Assembly (NCBI GenBank): GCA_002633005.1
Contig: NMRA01000003.1
Location: forward strand, 2,040,727 to 2,104,726
Source: Phoronis australis
Taxonomy: Eukaryota; Phoronida; Phoronidae
Length of the DNA stretch: 64,000 nt
Reading direction: 5' to 3'
Positions 34,781 to 47,100 of this stretch are shown one piece after another. Each line of letters begins with the position of its first letter. Position 1 is the stretch's first letter. The notes under the pieces were generated by a model that saw only the letters and a program-made list of their open reading frames with translations, ran no database searches and was not told where the DNA came from. The position numbers and the translations under genes were made by a program.

Positions 34781-34872
34781 TCACCAAACCTCGACAAACC
34801 GCCGTTTGAGCGCCGGGTCTTTCGGGGTCCAATGTAGTGCGTGTCCGGTTCTATGCGTTTTCGATGTTCCTA
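34781..34872 (-). CDS. Candidate short exon in a CpG-rich patch
   Basis: The acceptor TTGCCTGTTCTGCAG at 34873-34887 precedes an open stretch read as GTSKTHRTGHALHWTPKDPA, then LKRRFVEVW and a TGA stop (phase 2 entry). This would be a terminal exon, with AATAAA on the minus strand at 34483-34488. An alternative frame using GTAG as acceptor (exon 34869-34770, donor AATG/GTAACA) reads EHRKRIEPDTHYIGPRKTRR and on to GETEN. Neither reading was recognised. The patch (34.8-35.2 kb) is far richer in CpG than the DNA to its right, as conserved exons or promoters are. Confidence 0.3.
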
Positions 34873-36246
34873 CTGCAGAACAGGCAACACAACGATTCAT
34901 CATTGTTTGAAAAACTACGCGTAATAAACAAAAAATAACGACTAATTACTACGAACTATAAAAATACTATATGTAGAACCGAATCGCTAATTATTACCAA
35001 TAAAACAAAATATTGACCACTTTTCAAACGAGCACATTCAGACACAAGGAAAAAATGGGGCCAATAAGGACAAGTTCCTGAACTGACACACACGGAATTG
35101 TGGGTACGGAAATTATCGCTGGCAGCCGATGATTCTCCGCTCACAGAGCCGGATCAAATACAGTAGTAAAAATGCTTCTAGAACGAAAATAGAGAATAAT
35201 AAAACGCAAATGTATAGGACGTAAGCTTTTATTTGGCAAGTATTTTCTGGTACAGGAAACAGATTGACAGATAAGGTCTTTAAAGGTCATGTAGGACCCG
35301 TAATTATTGACAAGTCTGAGTATTTAGCCAAATATCAACATAGGAAAGCTTTAGATTTTAACTACTAGTGAAGTACACATTTTGCGACACTAAACGCCTA
35401 CAGAAGGCGATTGTTTTGATTCAGAAATCACTCATTCATTAGTGTACTGATCATGTCTTATTAGTAAAATGTAGCAAAAAAGGTACAGTCGTAATAGCAA
35501 AATAACCAGATCTCAATAACACAGCTAAATTTCATTTGATATAAACGCTCAACATGCTGTCTCAGAAATTCTGAAACAAATTTTCAAATTGACATTTTGC
35601 TTTTGTTTCATGCAATTTTTGATTTTTTTTTTCATAAAAGCCACATTTTATAGCCCCACAAGTTAGAGTGAAACTTTTTAAAACAATTTCTACAAGTGTT
35701 TTGGACAACAGTGCGTAAAGCATAGTACCCGAAATTTTCATATGAATCAGCCATTTCTGAGATATGACGTTCCAAATTTAGGCAATTTTGAACATTCTTA
35801 AGGCATGGCTTTATGAAATGTTAAGACAAAGCGTTTTTACAGGATGATAATTATTGATATTAAAATCATATACAAATTGAAGGAGAGACAACAAAATGTT
35901 AGCAGGTCACCTGCTGCATTGGCAACAAAGTGAAAGGAACGTTTTTGTCTTCAGGTGAAACACAAAATGCTTAAATTTCATGAATTCTGCACAAAAATAA
36001 TTCTAAAAATAAAACTTTCTTCATTTTTCGAAGGTTTCTGATACTGTTGTGAATACCCACAAATTCTAAAAATATTGTGTGATGGTAGATGTGTTTTAAG
36101 ATGTTAAAGAATTTATTTGGTGCTTACATACATTTTATGAAAAACAACTGTCCTAATTTCAATACATAATTTTCTGCATACAAATTTTAGTCAGTGTGCA
36201 AAACAGTCGGACAGTAAATATTTTACCATTGAAACTCAATTTACAA

Positions 36247-36390
36247 CAGTGGGTCCAGAGTATGGCCATAGCTATGGAAACTCACCATCATTATCAGTGG
36301 GTCCAGAGTATGGCCATAGCTATGGAAACTCACCATCATTATCAGTGGGTCCAGAGTATGGCCATTGCTATGGAAACTCACCATCATTAT
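36247..36390 (+). repeat. Minisatellite, 3 x 48 bp
   Basis: Three units CAGTGGGTCCAGAGTATGGC..CACCATCATTAT at 36247-36294, 36295-36342 and 36343-36390, with a single difference (CCATAGCTATGG versus CCATTGCTATGG). The near identity implies recent expansion. Since 48 is a multiple of 3, a 187-codon frame (36196-36759) runs through it (QWVQSMAIAMETHHHY per unit), but its flanks do not look coding. Confidence 0.95.
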
Positions 36391-37402
36391 CAAAAGATGC
36401 CTAGGGTAATCACAACAAATACACAAATAAATCAATCAAGTTTACAAAAACATTTACTGTTCCGTTGTATTTCTTTAGGCAGACAAAGCAGTAGAATAAT
36501 AAACAGTGATTTGATAGAGCTTATTTTAAATGTTGGAAGACAAGTGCTCTCTACAAACATTGCATATGGTGGTAGGGGACTTGATGTTCTTTCAACGATT
36601 TCCTTGTACTACAGTAAGTTAAGAGGAACCCACTTCATCCAAAGCGCCCCAACAAAACTGAAAAAGAACAGAGATAACATAACTTGTCACAGAAACACAA
36701 TCAAGATGAAACATTTTTCGCAGCCTGTGTTCTTACCACATCTTAAATGTTTCAGGTAATAAAATTCTCCTCATCAGACAGTTAAGTTTTATAGGGATAT
36801 AAATTTTTAATTTATGAGGAATCAAACGTTGACAAAAGTTATATGTTAAACAGCTTAAGGTTGAAATTCGCCAGGTCAAACTGAAGGCACATATTTAACA
36901 AAAGAGAGAACAACCATTAGCTGAGAGGCAAAGAATCATTAGCCAGAAAAGAATGACCGATGATGAATTATTATAGCCAACACTGAGCACATAATGCTGA
37001 AACCATTCATTAAATGGATGCCCATAACCATATGTGGTCCATTGCAAAGAGATAAAATCATGTTGTCAACGCATTTGTCTTATCCAGCTATCAGGTGAAA
37101 CTGTGTTAATTGTGTTTTATCAAAGGGGCCACTCACTTATAAATCACCACCTTTATGTGAATTTTCACCAGGGAGCACATTTTTACTATAAATCACTCAG
37201 CATGACCAACGGTGCACTGACAAGTGGTACCATTATTCAAGGATTGCTGATGGATCACTTTTTCATTGTGAATAACACCCGTTATGGGAGTACCTCTGAA
37301 GTCAGCATGCAGTCAGCAATGTTCAATCAGTTGTGTCTCCATCCAACTAATTATCAGTCAAAAACTGCTGTGGTTGAGTGGGAACTGAGGTGGTGACACG
37401 CA

Positions 37403-37468
37403 AATGACCACAACCATGACTGTGGTCATCTGGTGACAACAGCCATGACTGTGGTCATCTGGTGACAG
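37403..37468 (+). repeat. Tandem repeat, about 2 x 29 bp
   Basis: CCATGACTGTGGTCATCTGG plus TGACA is repeated twice after CAAATGACCACAA. Each unit holds ATGACTGTGGTCAT, an imperfect palindrome. Confidence 0.85.
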
Positions 37469-37640
37469 GAAAACAATGTGATGCACAAACAAAAACACTC
37501 CCACAAGCTTATTATCAGTAAATCAGCATTCATTTAACTTGAGATAAAATGTTTACCAAGTTAATACAGGATTCTATGGCCAACTAAGCAACAATCAAAT
37601 TGTTTTACCCAAAGGCATCATCCACATCAACTTGCTTGAG

Positions 37641-37850
37641 GAGACAGTGTGGCTCTGTGGTAAGAGCTCCGCACTCCTGCATGAGAGACCTGGGTTCAAA
37701 TCCTGGCTTCAATGGCTTGAGCATTGCACAAAGATGTCTCCTATTCCTCTGAGCTTGCTCTTACTTGTGAATGTGTGCAAGGGAGTGAATGAGAAGCTGG
37801 ATGTAATGCAAAGCGATTTCTGAGGCTGTACTCCTATTTAAAACATCAAC
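37641..37850 (+). repeat. tRNA-derived SINE-like element
   Basis: A-box-like GTGGCTCTGTGGTAAGAGCTC and a near-perfect B box TGGGTTCAAATCC at 37691-37703. A non-tRNA body with TGTGCAAGGGAGTGAATGAG follows. The cloverleaf ends do not pair. The better-preserved boxes suggest it is younger than the units at 2979 and 9648. Confidence 0.65.
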
Positions 37851-40284
37851 TTGCTCTCTTTTATTTTCCCCGGAAATGTGCACTTGTGCACTATTCCCTC
37901 TTTTAGCTACTTTTCATGACCTTATCGCACTGGGCTGGGACTCTGAAAATACCAGTTAGATTACAAAATTACACGCATGCAATACTTTGTTTTTAAAAAT
38001 CAAGAAACTTACACGTACAAGGCAACAAACTGTGTTGCTATTACCATGCAGCCATTTTAATTATGAAGACTTGACAGGAACAATTCACAATTCACTGAAG
38101 ACTGATTTTCTAGGGGTGTTTGATGCTTCCTTTAACTTTATTGACGAGCATGGCCATTGCTCAGTTTGCCTGCTAGTGAATTGATCCATCTCTAAACCGC
38201 ATATATCATCTCTCATCAGTTTTTCACAAATCTGTGCAAACTATTCCGTCTGTGACAGAAATTATTAAAAAAAAAACCTAGTCAAATTCCTAACGATAAC
38301 ATCAAATACCACCTCAGAACAGAGGAAGTGCTTTACCACAATCTTGGTTTATAACGTCCGAATTCTTACAATCTTCCATTCCATAAGTATTTTTACTTAT
38401 GCATAACACCTTTGTTCAATCTAAAATTCCAAAATCATTTTGACATCAAAAGTACACACCTGTCAAGGTTACCTCTCAGGGCGATTAAAGTTGGAAACTC
38501 AAAAACAAGGGTGCGGAGTTGGTAACCGGAGCATGGGTGCTTAAAACGAAATCGTCGGGGGGTGGGGGTTTACCTGCATGTTTGATCTGGTTAAAGGTCC
38601 AGGGAGCTTCATTGACATCAAATTTCATGAGTACACAAGAGCCAAGTAAAACATTGATGAATTGTGGTCAACGCAGCAAGGAGCTCAACACAGAGAATGG
38701 AACGATTACGCACAGTAGTTCGGCAGTAGAGCGACCTAGCTTTTTACGCAGAGTATCTTCAAATTTTCCTATGCAAACAAACGTGCTACTTATGAGAATG
38801 TGAATGAGCCAAAAGAACCACTACATGTCTCCTTCAAGAAACATGATCATACGGTACTTTTCTTAACCTTAAAAATTAGGTAAGGTTCTGCTCACAGGTA
38901 AGTAAGTTGCGTACTTTTTGAGACCTAAGTTTCTGATGAGAGGGACATTTACAAAGACACGAGTACTGAGCCAAGCATGGGCTCTTAAAAGTTAAAATTT
39001 GAAAATTTCGAGGGTAAGCTGAGCATGGGCGTGAACCCGGATGAATACAGTATCGTTATTAGAATTATCAACAGAAACAGATTTCCTAGTTACACCATCA
39101 AGGAGTAAAGCTGGCAAAGTAAGGAAAACCAAACTGAACCCGTTTTTTAAAACTGATAAATTTAATTCCAGAGAAACACTTTGTTAAACCTGACATTAAA
39201 TGACTATTCTCGACATGAGCGGGAGGCCAACGTGATGACTGTAAGCAGTTCACATAACAAACATTCCACTCTTAATCTATAAACCAACAAAAGTTTTGCA
39301 CAACACAACCCTTTCACCAAACTATGATAAGTCATACAGAAGACTGAGGTGGAGGAAGACAAAACACAGAGTTTGAGAAAGTGGATATGAAAAGGCCATC
39401 AAGCATTCAGCGACAGATAAATATACAATCCATCTTACTCAAGTAGTAATGGCCATGAACATCTTAGAAGAGAGAAAAAACAGACATAACTGGGAAATAA
39501 ATACACTTGGTCAATTGTCTATGCCACATTAGACAATGACTTATTTCGCCATGACGGACTACTTGACTATAGAAATCAAAAGAAGTTTTCACTGTTCATA
39601 ACAACATGCTTCATTTCCCTCAGATAAGTGTATAAACAATGCGGTTGTTTGCTGAAATGACTCGAGGCTATTTCAAAGAAGCTAATTCAGAAAAACAGTT
39701 AAAGTTGCTGGAGCCGAATTTGGCGAATATGATGGACGAAATTTAAATTAATCCAACTTTTGTATTGTGCATCAAAATATTTGATCAATTCACAAAAAAT
39801 CCTGAAAACCATGTGTCCCTGCATTCTGAAATAATAATCATGGGAAATTTTAATTGGTGTCCACAGAAGTCTGAAACATTGCCAACTACCAAAATGTCTT
39901 TGTGGAAAAATTCAAAACGTGAAAACTCAATACCATGCAGTTCAAAACCAATCAAAAACTAAACAAGGATTCAGCAACTTCGAGACTTCACAACTGAAAT
40001 AAACCATACAGAAAAAGAAACTGAAACTAAAAAGGGAATGTGAGGAGTTTTTATGCTCTGTAATCACTCAGAAACGGGACTAGTGAATAATGCAATAATG
40101 AGAAGTAAAGGAATGAACCAATTCACAGTTTTAGTTACTGAAATGTTAATATCTACATTTAATACTTATTCATTTAAAACTTGTTTAAGTAAGATGTAAT
40201 GTGTTCACATTAAGCTGACGACCACGCTTTGACAATTTGCAAGTGTGGCAGTTTGTTGCATGTTTGTCATGTAATGTGTCATAT

Positions 40285-40442
40285 TTTTACACGTTTGAAC
40301 ACTAGAGTGTCAGTTTTACACGGTCGCCACGTTTTACACGCTAGCGTGGCACTTTTCTACGCGGATTACTAATTTTTACATGGATTACACATTTTTGCCA
40401 CGTTTTACAGGCTTTGAGCATGTAATCCGTGTAAAACTTTCA
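40285..40442. repeat. TTTTACAYG-rich inverted-repeat block
   Basis: Many TTTTACAC/T words. TTTTACATGGATTACA (40375-40390) is inverted as TGTAATCCGTGTAAAA (40421-40436), and GCCACG..CGTGGC pairs at 40326-40350. It is one of the few CpG-retaining patches in the right half. Probably a small fold-back element. Confidence 0.6.
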
Positions 40443-40808
40443 CCCAGGTTAATTACCAATAGCCTCTTTTCTGGTTTAAATACTAATAGACCTAAATCAA
40501 AACATTATGAAATACTAGCCAAGTTGGTCAAAGTTTCCTTAACCAAACAGTAGTTTACATACTCAAGATCAGCTACATTAACACCAACTTCAATAACAGA
40601 TACCTTCTTCAACTTTGTCCACAAATAACAAACCAAAGCAGCACAGCTAACAGGCCCCTGCAGAATTAACACAGTTTGCAACACTTGCCATCAGTTTGTA
40701 TTCAAGGAGATTTACCTATAATGCTGCACACTGGCTGCAACTTTGTGGCTGCCGAGGTGGTTACAGTATTATCTTTTACTTCAAAATTATTGTACCGTCA
40801 CCGCTGTT

Positions 40809-40928
40809 ATGGCAGCAATGGTTTACTTGTACATATACCAAAACACTAGTAAACGTAAAGCTGCATTTCGCCTTGCCAAGCTGGATACAAAACGAAAATC
40901 TTTCGGTCGCATTAAATCCATCTCGTAA
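40809..40928 (+). CDS. Candidate small membrane-protein frame or terminal exon
   Basis: The 39-codon reading MAAMVYLYIYQNTSKRKAAF, then RLAKLDTKRKSFGRIKSIS, is a short hydrophobic segment followed by a strongly basic tail. Two ATGs (40809 and 40818) each have G at +4. The frame is open upstream to about 40743, so this could instead be a last exon with an acceptor such as TTACAG (40761-40766) or TTATGGCAG (40808-40816). CpG dinucleotides are locally kept (CGTAAAGC, TTTCGCC, TTTCGGTCGC), unlike the surrounding DNA, which hints at constraint. No family was recognised. Confidence 0.3.
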   Translation: MAAMVYLYIYQNTSKRKAAFRLAKLDTKRKSFGRIKSIS

Positions 40929-41756
40929 CCATGATGAGGTTCTATACAACAAGAACATTGAAACCATAAAGAAATAGTGACATGCATTCAAGAGAAAATC
41001 GTACACAAATAAGTTGAAATTAAAGAAAAAATGTCCTTAGATATCCTTAGTGTTATTTTACCTGTAATGCTCGTTTCTCTCTAGAAGGGCTGACAGTGTT
41101 CAAAGGTGCCAGTCCGAAATACTGAATTTTGAGAATCGCTCATGGTCCATAGTTCGAAGAGTCACCGATCCTAAGGGCCGAATCTGGTAAAAGTATACCA
41201 AGGTGATCAGAATAAGGTAGTACTGTAGTTACAATATCGCCACCTCGTGAACTTTGTTTTTCATCTAGAGTAATGAATTTTGTTAGTTCCAAAAATCCAA
41301 CTAAGAATATGCCTAATTTAACTGTGAAACACTAAAACTCAAATGTGAATAACAGCCAGTGCTCATGGCATAAATGTAGGGTAATTTAGTAAAACATAAC
41401 ATTGTACAGGACACAGAGTGTGCATTTTAAAAATCTTAGTAACATCACTTCCAAAGAAACTGTCATTCTGAACTTAGCAGTTCACATTTTATTGGTATTT
41501 CAGTGATCCCGCCTTTTTCTGCAAGATTAAATATCCATTGGTGACCAGTCAGGCGTTCTGATGATGGAAATAGCAAGCTTCAACTCAACGCCAGTCAAGA
41601 AATTCCCACAGGCAAGAAAATGGTATATAAATAAGTGAGAAGATTCGCTACGTTTCGGATAATGCGACCTCTGGAATATTACATGCTAGTGAAAATTCAT
41701 TTCAGACTATCAGCCTTTCAGACTAATGGCTATTTGGACCCTTTTACTTGCATGTG

Positions 41757-41857
41757 CAAATGCTGAACATGTCTTCCAAATGCTTAGCTGGGTGTCCAAA
41801 TGTTGATATAGGGTGTACAAATGCTGGACAGGATGTTCAAATGCTGACCAGGGCATC
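41757..41857 (+). repeat. Minisatellite, 5 units of 20-21 bp
   Basis: Units start CAAATGCTGA or CAAATGTTGA and end GGGTGTC, GGATGTT or GGGCATC. Moderately diverged. Confidence 0.9.
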
Positions 41858-43667
41858 CTCGCTAGAAGTGTCTCAATTCGAGTCAGTGCTCTGGTTGGCC
41901 ACTAGATGAAGACCTGCCAACAATGTGAGTGGACAGGCAGGTTGAAATTTTCAATTGGGAACCAGCGCACCCTGTGGCTGCAACCTCAACGCATAAATCT
42001 CAAGTATCTGGTTAAGCATTTGAGCAAGCCATTACAAGTGTGGTAAAAATCCTAAGAACCTCCATGACTGAATTGCATGAGCAATAAGAAAGCAAGCGGA
42101 ATCCATCAATCAGCCAGGCTTGCTGGCATTATAGGACTATCCAGTTGACTGGCCTGTCAAATTTATTAGACTCTTAACTTCTTTGATGTTAGCCGCCCTG
42201 TTTAGATTAGGGGCCTTGTTAAATCAGTAAAAGGCAGGCTGGTTAATCAGCCTGTCAGTTGTTGATAGATGATATCTGGTTGTGTGCCTACATGTCTGGC
42301 CTGTCAAGTTGAATGTATTTACCAGGACCAGTTCATGTGCTGATGTGTTTTAAGTCTCTACTGCAGATGTCACTCAAAATTAAGCTTGATCAAACCAGAG
42401 CCAAAACAGGCCATGACTGAGGAACAGGCAGACCTGTACAGGATCAAAATGAATTATATGCCACAGACTGAGGCATTGGAACTAAACAGCACAACATAGG
42501 GAAAAATCATCCAGACACAAAAAAGAAAGTGAGTTTTTTTAGAATAAATTGAATACAGCTCAAAAATAGTTAAGCCAGACAATTTGACACACACAAATAC
42601 TATGCTGCAAAAACACATCTCTCATCAACATTAAGTATAGATAAAGAAACTTTCCATTTATTTTAACATGCCACTTTTTGGTCCATATTCATCCACCAAA
42701 TTCAATAGTTCCTCTGAATCCACATCCTCATAGTTACAGCTGAGAGTTTTTACAGTCCCACTAGAATCTTATCTATTGAAATGACAGTCGTTGAAATGTG
42801 CATTCTGCTATTCCAAATCTACTGACCGCTGAAGACCAACAGCGCTCCAGCAAATATCAGGGGTGGAGATGACCGTGTCTCTACATTAAAGTTGCAATCC
42901 CCACTCCAGGACCTGACCACCAAACACCAAACCACTTTACAGATTCTGTACCAGAACCACTGAACTCTACACATGCATACACCAAAAATACGCCATATCC
43001 TGTGACTAAATTCTATACGTGGAAGCAAGCTCACAGTGCAGTACAGAGCTAGGAATGAGAATTTTTATGGTCAATAACAACACACAAAAGTATTATTTAA
43101 AGTCTCAAAAGATGAAGTAGCAATTTAAGGCCACGAATGCATAAGCTGCAAGTTTTGACAATAGTAGGGATCAATCTCCACCTTCAGTGAAAATACTAAA
43201 CAGCTATACAAACACAACATTACCTACATCAATCATTAAATGTCCAAGCCTGTCAATACAGGTCACATCAGCTGCTTAGTTCTTGTCTATTGCCCTAGGA
43301 CTGCTAATTTTCTTATTTGTCAAAATGACTACTCACAGGGTTGGTTACGTATGATTTGATTCCTGGAGTTAGCAAATTAACTTAATGTCAAGAGGAGGAT
43401 TAAGCGGTAATCTGACATAAAAATCCCAGTCTCAGCAGCAAGCAGGGTAAACTGGGTTAGAATCATTACCCATACTTCCCCATTAGGGCCATGTTACGTC
43501 ATGGTTTCTGCAACAGTCCCCACACAAAATTGGCTGGACACTGCAATCCACAGACAACACAGTCTTTATAAAAATATGTTAGTTTTTATGGCCTAATTTA
43601 CTCTACAGGCAAATGCTGCTACAAAAGGGTCCAACTAATGGCAAATGTCAGGTATAACCTCTAAAGA

Positions 43668-44178
43668 CCCTTTCATACAAACATCCAGGTGTTGATGTTT
43701 TGGGAAGTTGCGATCAGTATGAACAGTTAACTTCGTTCCTGTGTTGAAGTAACAGTTCCAGTTAATTTCGCAGTAAACAGGTGAATTAAACAGCGAAGCG
43801 TCGATGCCACGGTGCAGTATGAATGGTTAACTTTGGTCCCATCGAAGTTATTACCATGGGCCACTGTTATCGTCGAAAACTAAAGGGCAGCATCGTTGAT
43901 GTAGTTGCTTATATTTTGCTTGAATAATCACCAATCGAATTAGAAACAAGTTTTATGTCAATTAGCAGGTATAAATGTTCTGAAATTGACACATTAAAAA
44001 AACCTTAGCCTGCACGTGATGCATCAAAGTTACCTTGTGATTATGACAGCATCACCTACTGTTTAATTCGATGATGTCCGTTAACTACCAAAGCCGGTAT
44101 GAATGGTTCAGTTAACTTAACAGTTTACGTTGACCCTCCTGGACTCAGACCAGAGTTACGTCAGTATGAAAAGGCCTA
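43668..44178. mobile_element. Inverted-repeat element, about 510 bp
   Basis: The left end AAGACCCTTTCATACAAAC and right end GTATGAAAAGGCCT are inverted matches around GRCCYTTTCATAC. Inside, GTATGAAYRGTTAACTT recurs at about 43716, 43827 and 44098. CpG is higher than in the flanks, suggesting later arrival. No clear target duplication. Confidence 0.6.
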
Positions 44179-44179
44179 T

Positions 44180-47100
44180 ATAGCACAACCTATACTTTAC
44201 TCCGATTAACTAAACCATAGTATAATCACTTCACGGTGTTAAGAGGTTCGGCAGTCACTTTTCAAGTTGTTTTCCCTCAGTCTGTATAAAACCTTTCATC
44301 CTCGTGATTGGTCTATATATTTGTATAGTACAACCATACGATCATTGATACTTCTGTGATAGCATTGACTAAAACAATGACTTCTATTACAAAGTGATGG
44401 TGCACAGCTAGTCAGGTAGCATCACTTTTCAATCCACAAAACATGTTGCCATTGGCCAGAGATCCGACCAATTACATGCTGCAGAAACCACAAAACCCTG
44501 ACCTCAGAAAAAACTTTAGTGAGCAGAACAATTGTCAGTCCTGCAGGAGAAACATACTACATACTGATCTGAAGTGCATTTAACATGAATAGCAACACTT
44601 CAGTGTTTAGGGGATTGTCGACCAGTGGGAACACTTGAAATTCTGTCTTAGATTCAAGTTAAAACTGTTACTTCGAAGTAAATAGGTGGTCAACGCCTCC
44701 CTAAAATTGGAATGCTTAATTTTGGCTGGGCAAAACTGGCGTTAAAAATTGGAAAACATTTTATTCACATCTTCACCATTCTACTTCTATAAGCATTTAC
44801 AGTCAGTTATTTTCTGAATATATACTCGACTCCTCATATTTTAACAATAGCAATGCAAAGTACTGATATGCGCCTACAGTGAGCATCGCATACAGAACAG
44901 ATATAAGGGTTGATTATTAAACATTCCCACAACAGGGAGCAATATTAGTAAACTTAATAGCCTCCAGGGGGCGCAAATCAAGTGGTCCAAAAATTGGTGA
45001 GACAATCTTCTAATTCATGGAAAAATATCTGCTGAAGAACAGACAAGTAGTTTGGTAGATACTTAGGGTGGAGTTAAAAAGTTGCAAATGCCAATAAAAG
45101 GCGAAGCAATAGTGGCATTTGTCTGAATACTAAAAGCCTACCATCTTAACTGTAATAGAAAATAGGTTCCAAATTTCACAAAGATCACACAAGTGGTAAG
45201 ACTGTAAGAGTTGCATGGATGCCAAACAACAAATTGCCACTAGGGGCACAGCGGCACTACACAGATTTCTCTGAATGTTGCTGGACTGGTGCTGTTGTTG
45301 ATAACCCAGTACAAACATACCTGCTAAGTTTCACAACTATTCTTTACAATTAGGTAGAAAAGCCACAGGAAACTCGGTATGTTGTCACCTGCGGCATCAC
45401 CTTACCAACAGCGCTGACCTAAGTTCCTTTTGTGCGGAGCAAGGCAGTTACAGCATTAGTGCAAACTTGAAGCATTGGCTGAAATAAATTGCCCTGAACA
45501 ATTTTAATTGTTTGGAATCTGAACTTGGAATTCCTCATGGAACGTAACGTTAGGCTTTTTTCCTTGAAGAAATATGATAATAATTGGCATAATGCTTTCC
45601 CTCAGTCCGTATAACCAGATTTTGCCCTTGGGTTCAGTCCATATGAACTCAAAAGTACATCAGATTGATGGTAATTCTCCAGACATTAAGACAATCACAA
45701 TGTCACGAAAAGCCAAAAGTGAAGAACCTGGTGCAATGACAAACAAACTATACTTGAGACTGTACTCTAAAATTGACCAGAATGTGAGGCACCCTTCAAG
45801 TAAACTTTGAAGTCTCACGAGAAGCAATGCGTTGATAATCAACAAAAGTCTAGACTAAAACTTGGTAGTCATGGACACTCAAATCTACAATTTGGAACCT
45901 GCCTTTAAGTCATAAAAAATTCAAGAAAAAATCATTAAGCACGCCTCTCAAACCTTATGGTTCTAAGCAACCATTAGTTTCAAAGTGGGCAATGCTCTGG
46001 ATCAAAGATGGTGATCACAGCCAATTCACATGTGTCAAAGAACTCACAAATCCCAGAGAAAAGTTCCTTTGAAGGTCACAGTTGGTCACTTTCCAGACCA
46101 GTGAGTGCTGTGACAAATGCACAGAAGGATCCCCTGGTCAAAACATGGAAGCAATTGAACAACTGCCTCAGCCAGTCACTCAAACTTCTTTTTTCTCCTG
46201 AAGTCAAACAGATTTTTTGTTATTTTACACACCAGGCTGGTTCACCTCCCATCAATATTTAATAGAAACAAGACAAGCCTAATTATTCTAAGAACTGTGG
46301 ACAAACATTCCCATATACTTTACAAAGAAAACATTGTTTGAAATAGTCTAACCCACATACCCAATGCATATTTACACAAAGAGGTTTGTTACTTACTAAA
46401 AACAACACAAAACGCACAGGCAGATTTAGAAGACTTCGTAGGGGGTACATGCTTATGGTGTTGTTCAAATCCACAAATGGGAGGTTTTGCTATTTTAACA
46501 TAGCTTTTTAATCTGGGAGGGCCCGGTCTTTGACCCACCTATGATGGGATATCAACTCAACAAAACTTGCAAATTGTCATCCAGAGTCACGTAGTGTCTT
46601 CAAAACTATTCATCTCACACTGTGTCCATTATAATTAACAGAAACTAGAAGACCTGCTCAAATCAAGCCACCTTATCCAACATAAAAAACCCTGCTTTGG
46701 TCACCTTTCCTTTGATGTGAAACTGACTACAAGTTTCTGCTATTATTGGAAACATTTTCTCAGCAGTCTGCCATCAGCTTTGAGCTCCTGGTCTGCCAGC
46801 CAATCTTACTTTACCAATAAACATTCAAGGTGGCCCACAGTGCTCCAATAAAAATCAAGCAGTTGGAAACCTGCATTAAATTAGAGCTGCCCATTAGTGG
46901 CCTCCTTCTACTGGGCAGAACAAAACATTAAAAAAACTCAGTCTATTACTCACAATATTGAATACAAATGCCAGAGAGATTACAGAGATACCTCCACAGT
47001 ATCTATTCAAAGTTTAATTCTAATAGTAACAAATTTACCTCAGAGGCATCTCTTTCCACTGGAATGTTGCTTGTCAATCACAAACGGTATGTTCCATAAT

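Noticed and set aside
34770-34869. Neuropeptide-like reading (dibasic HRKR and KTRR, SRFG)
   Set aside because: No signal peptide, and the Gly of SRFG is not followed by a dibasic site, so amidated-peptide processing is unsupported.
36196-36759. 187-codon frame across the 48-bp minisatellite
   Set aside because: Its length is helped by the repeat; flanking residues look random, CpG-poor and without splice or start signals.
37034-37396. 120-codon frame
   Set aside because: No family motif, no splice sites, and composition like the surrounding intron-like DNA.
37641-37715. Functional tRNA gene
   Set aside because: Good B box, but the cloverleaf ends do not pair and a SINE-like body follows.
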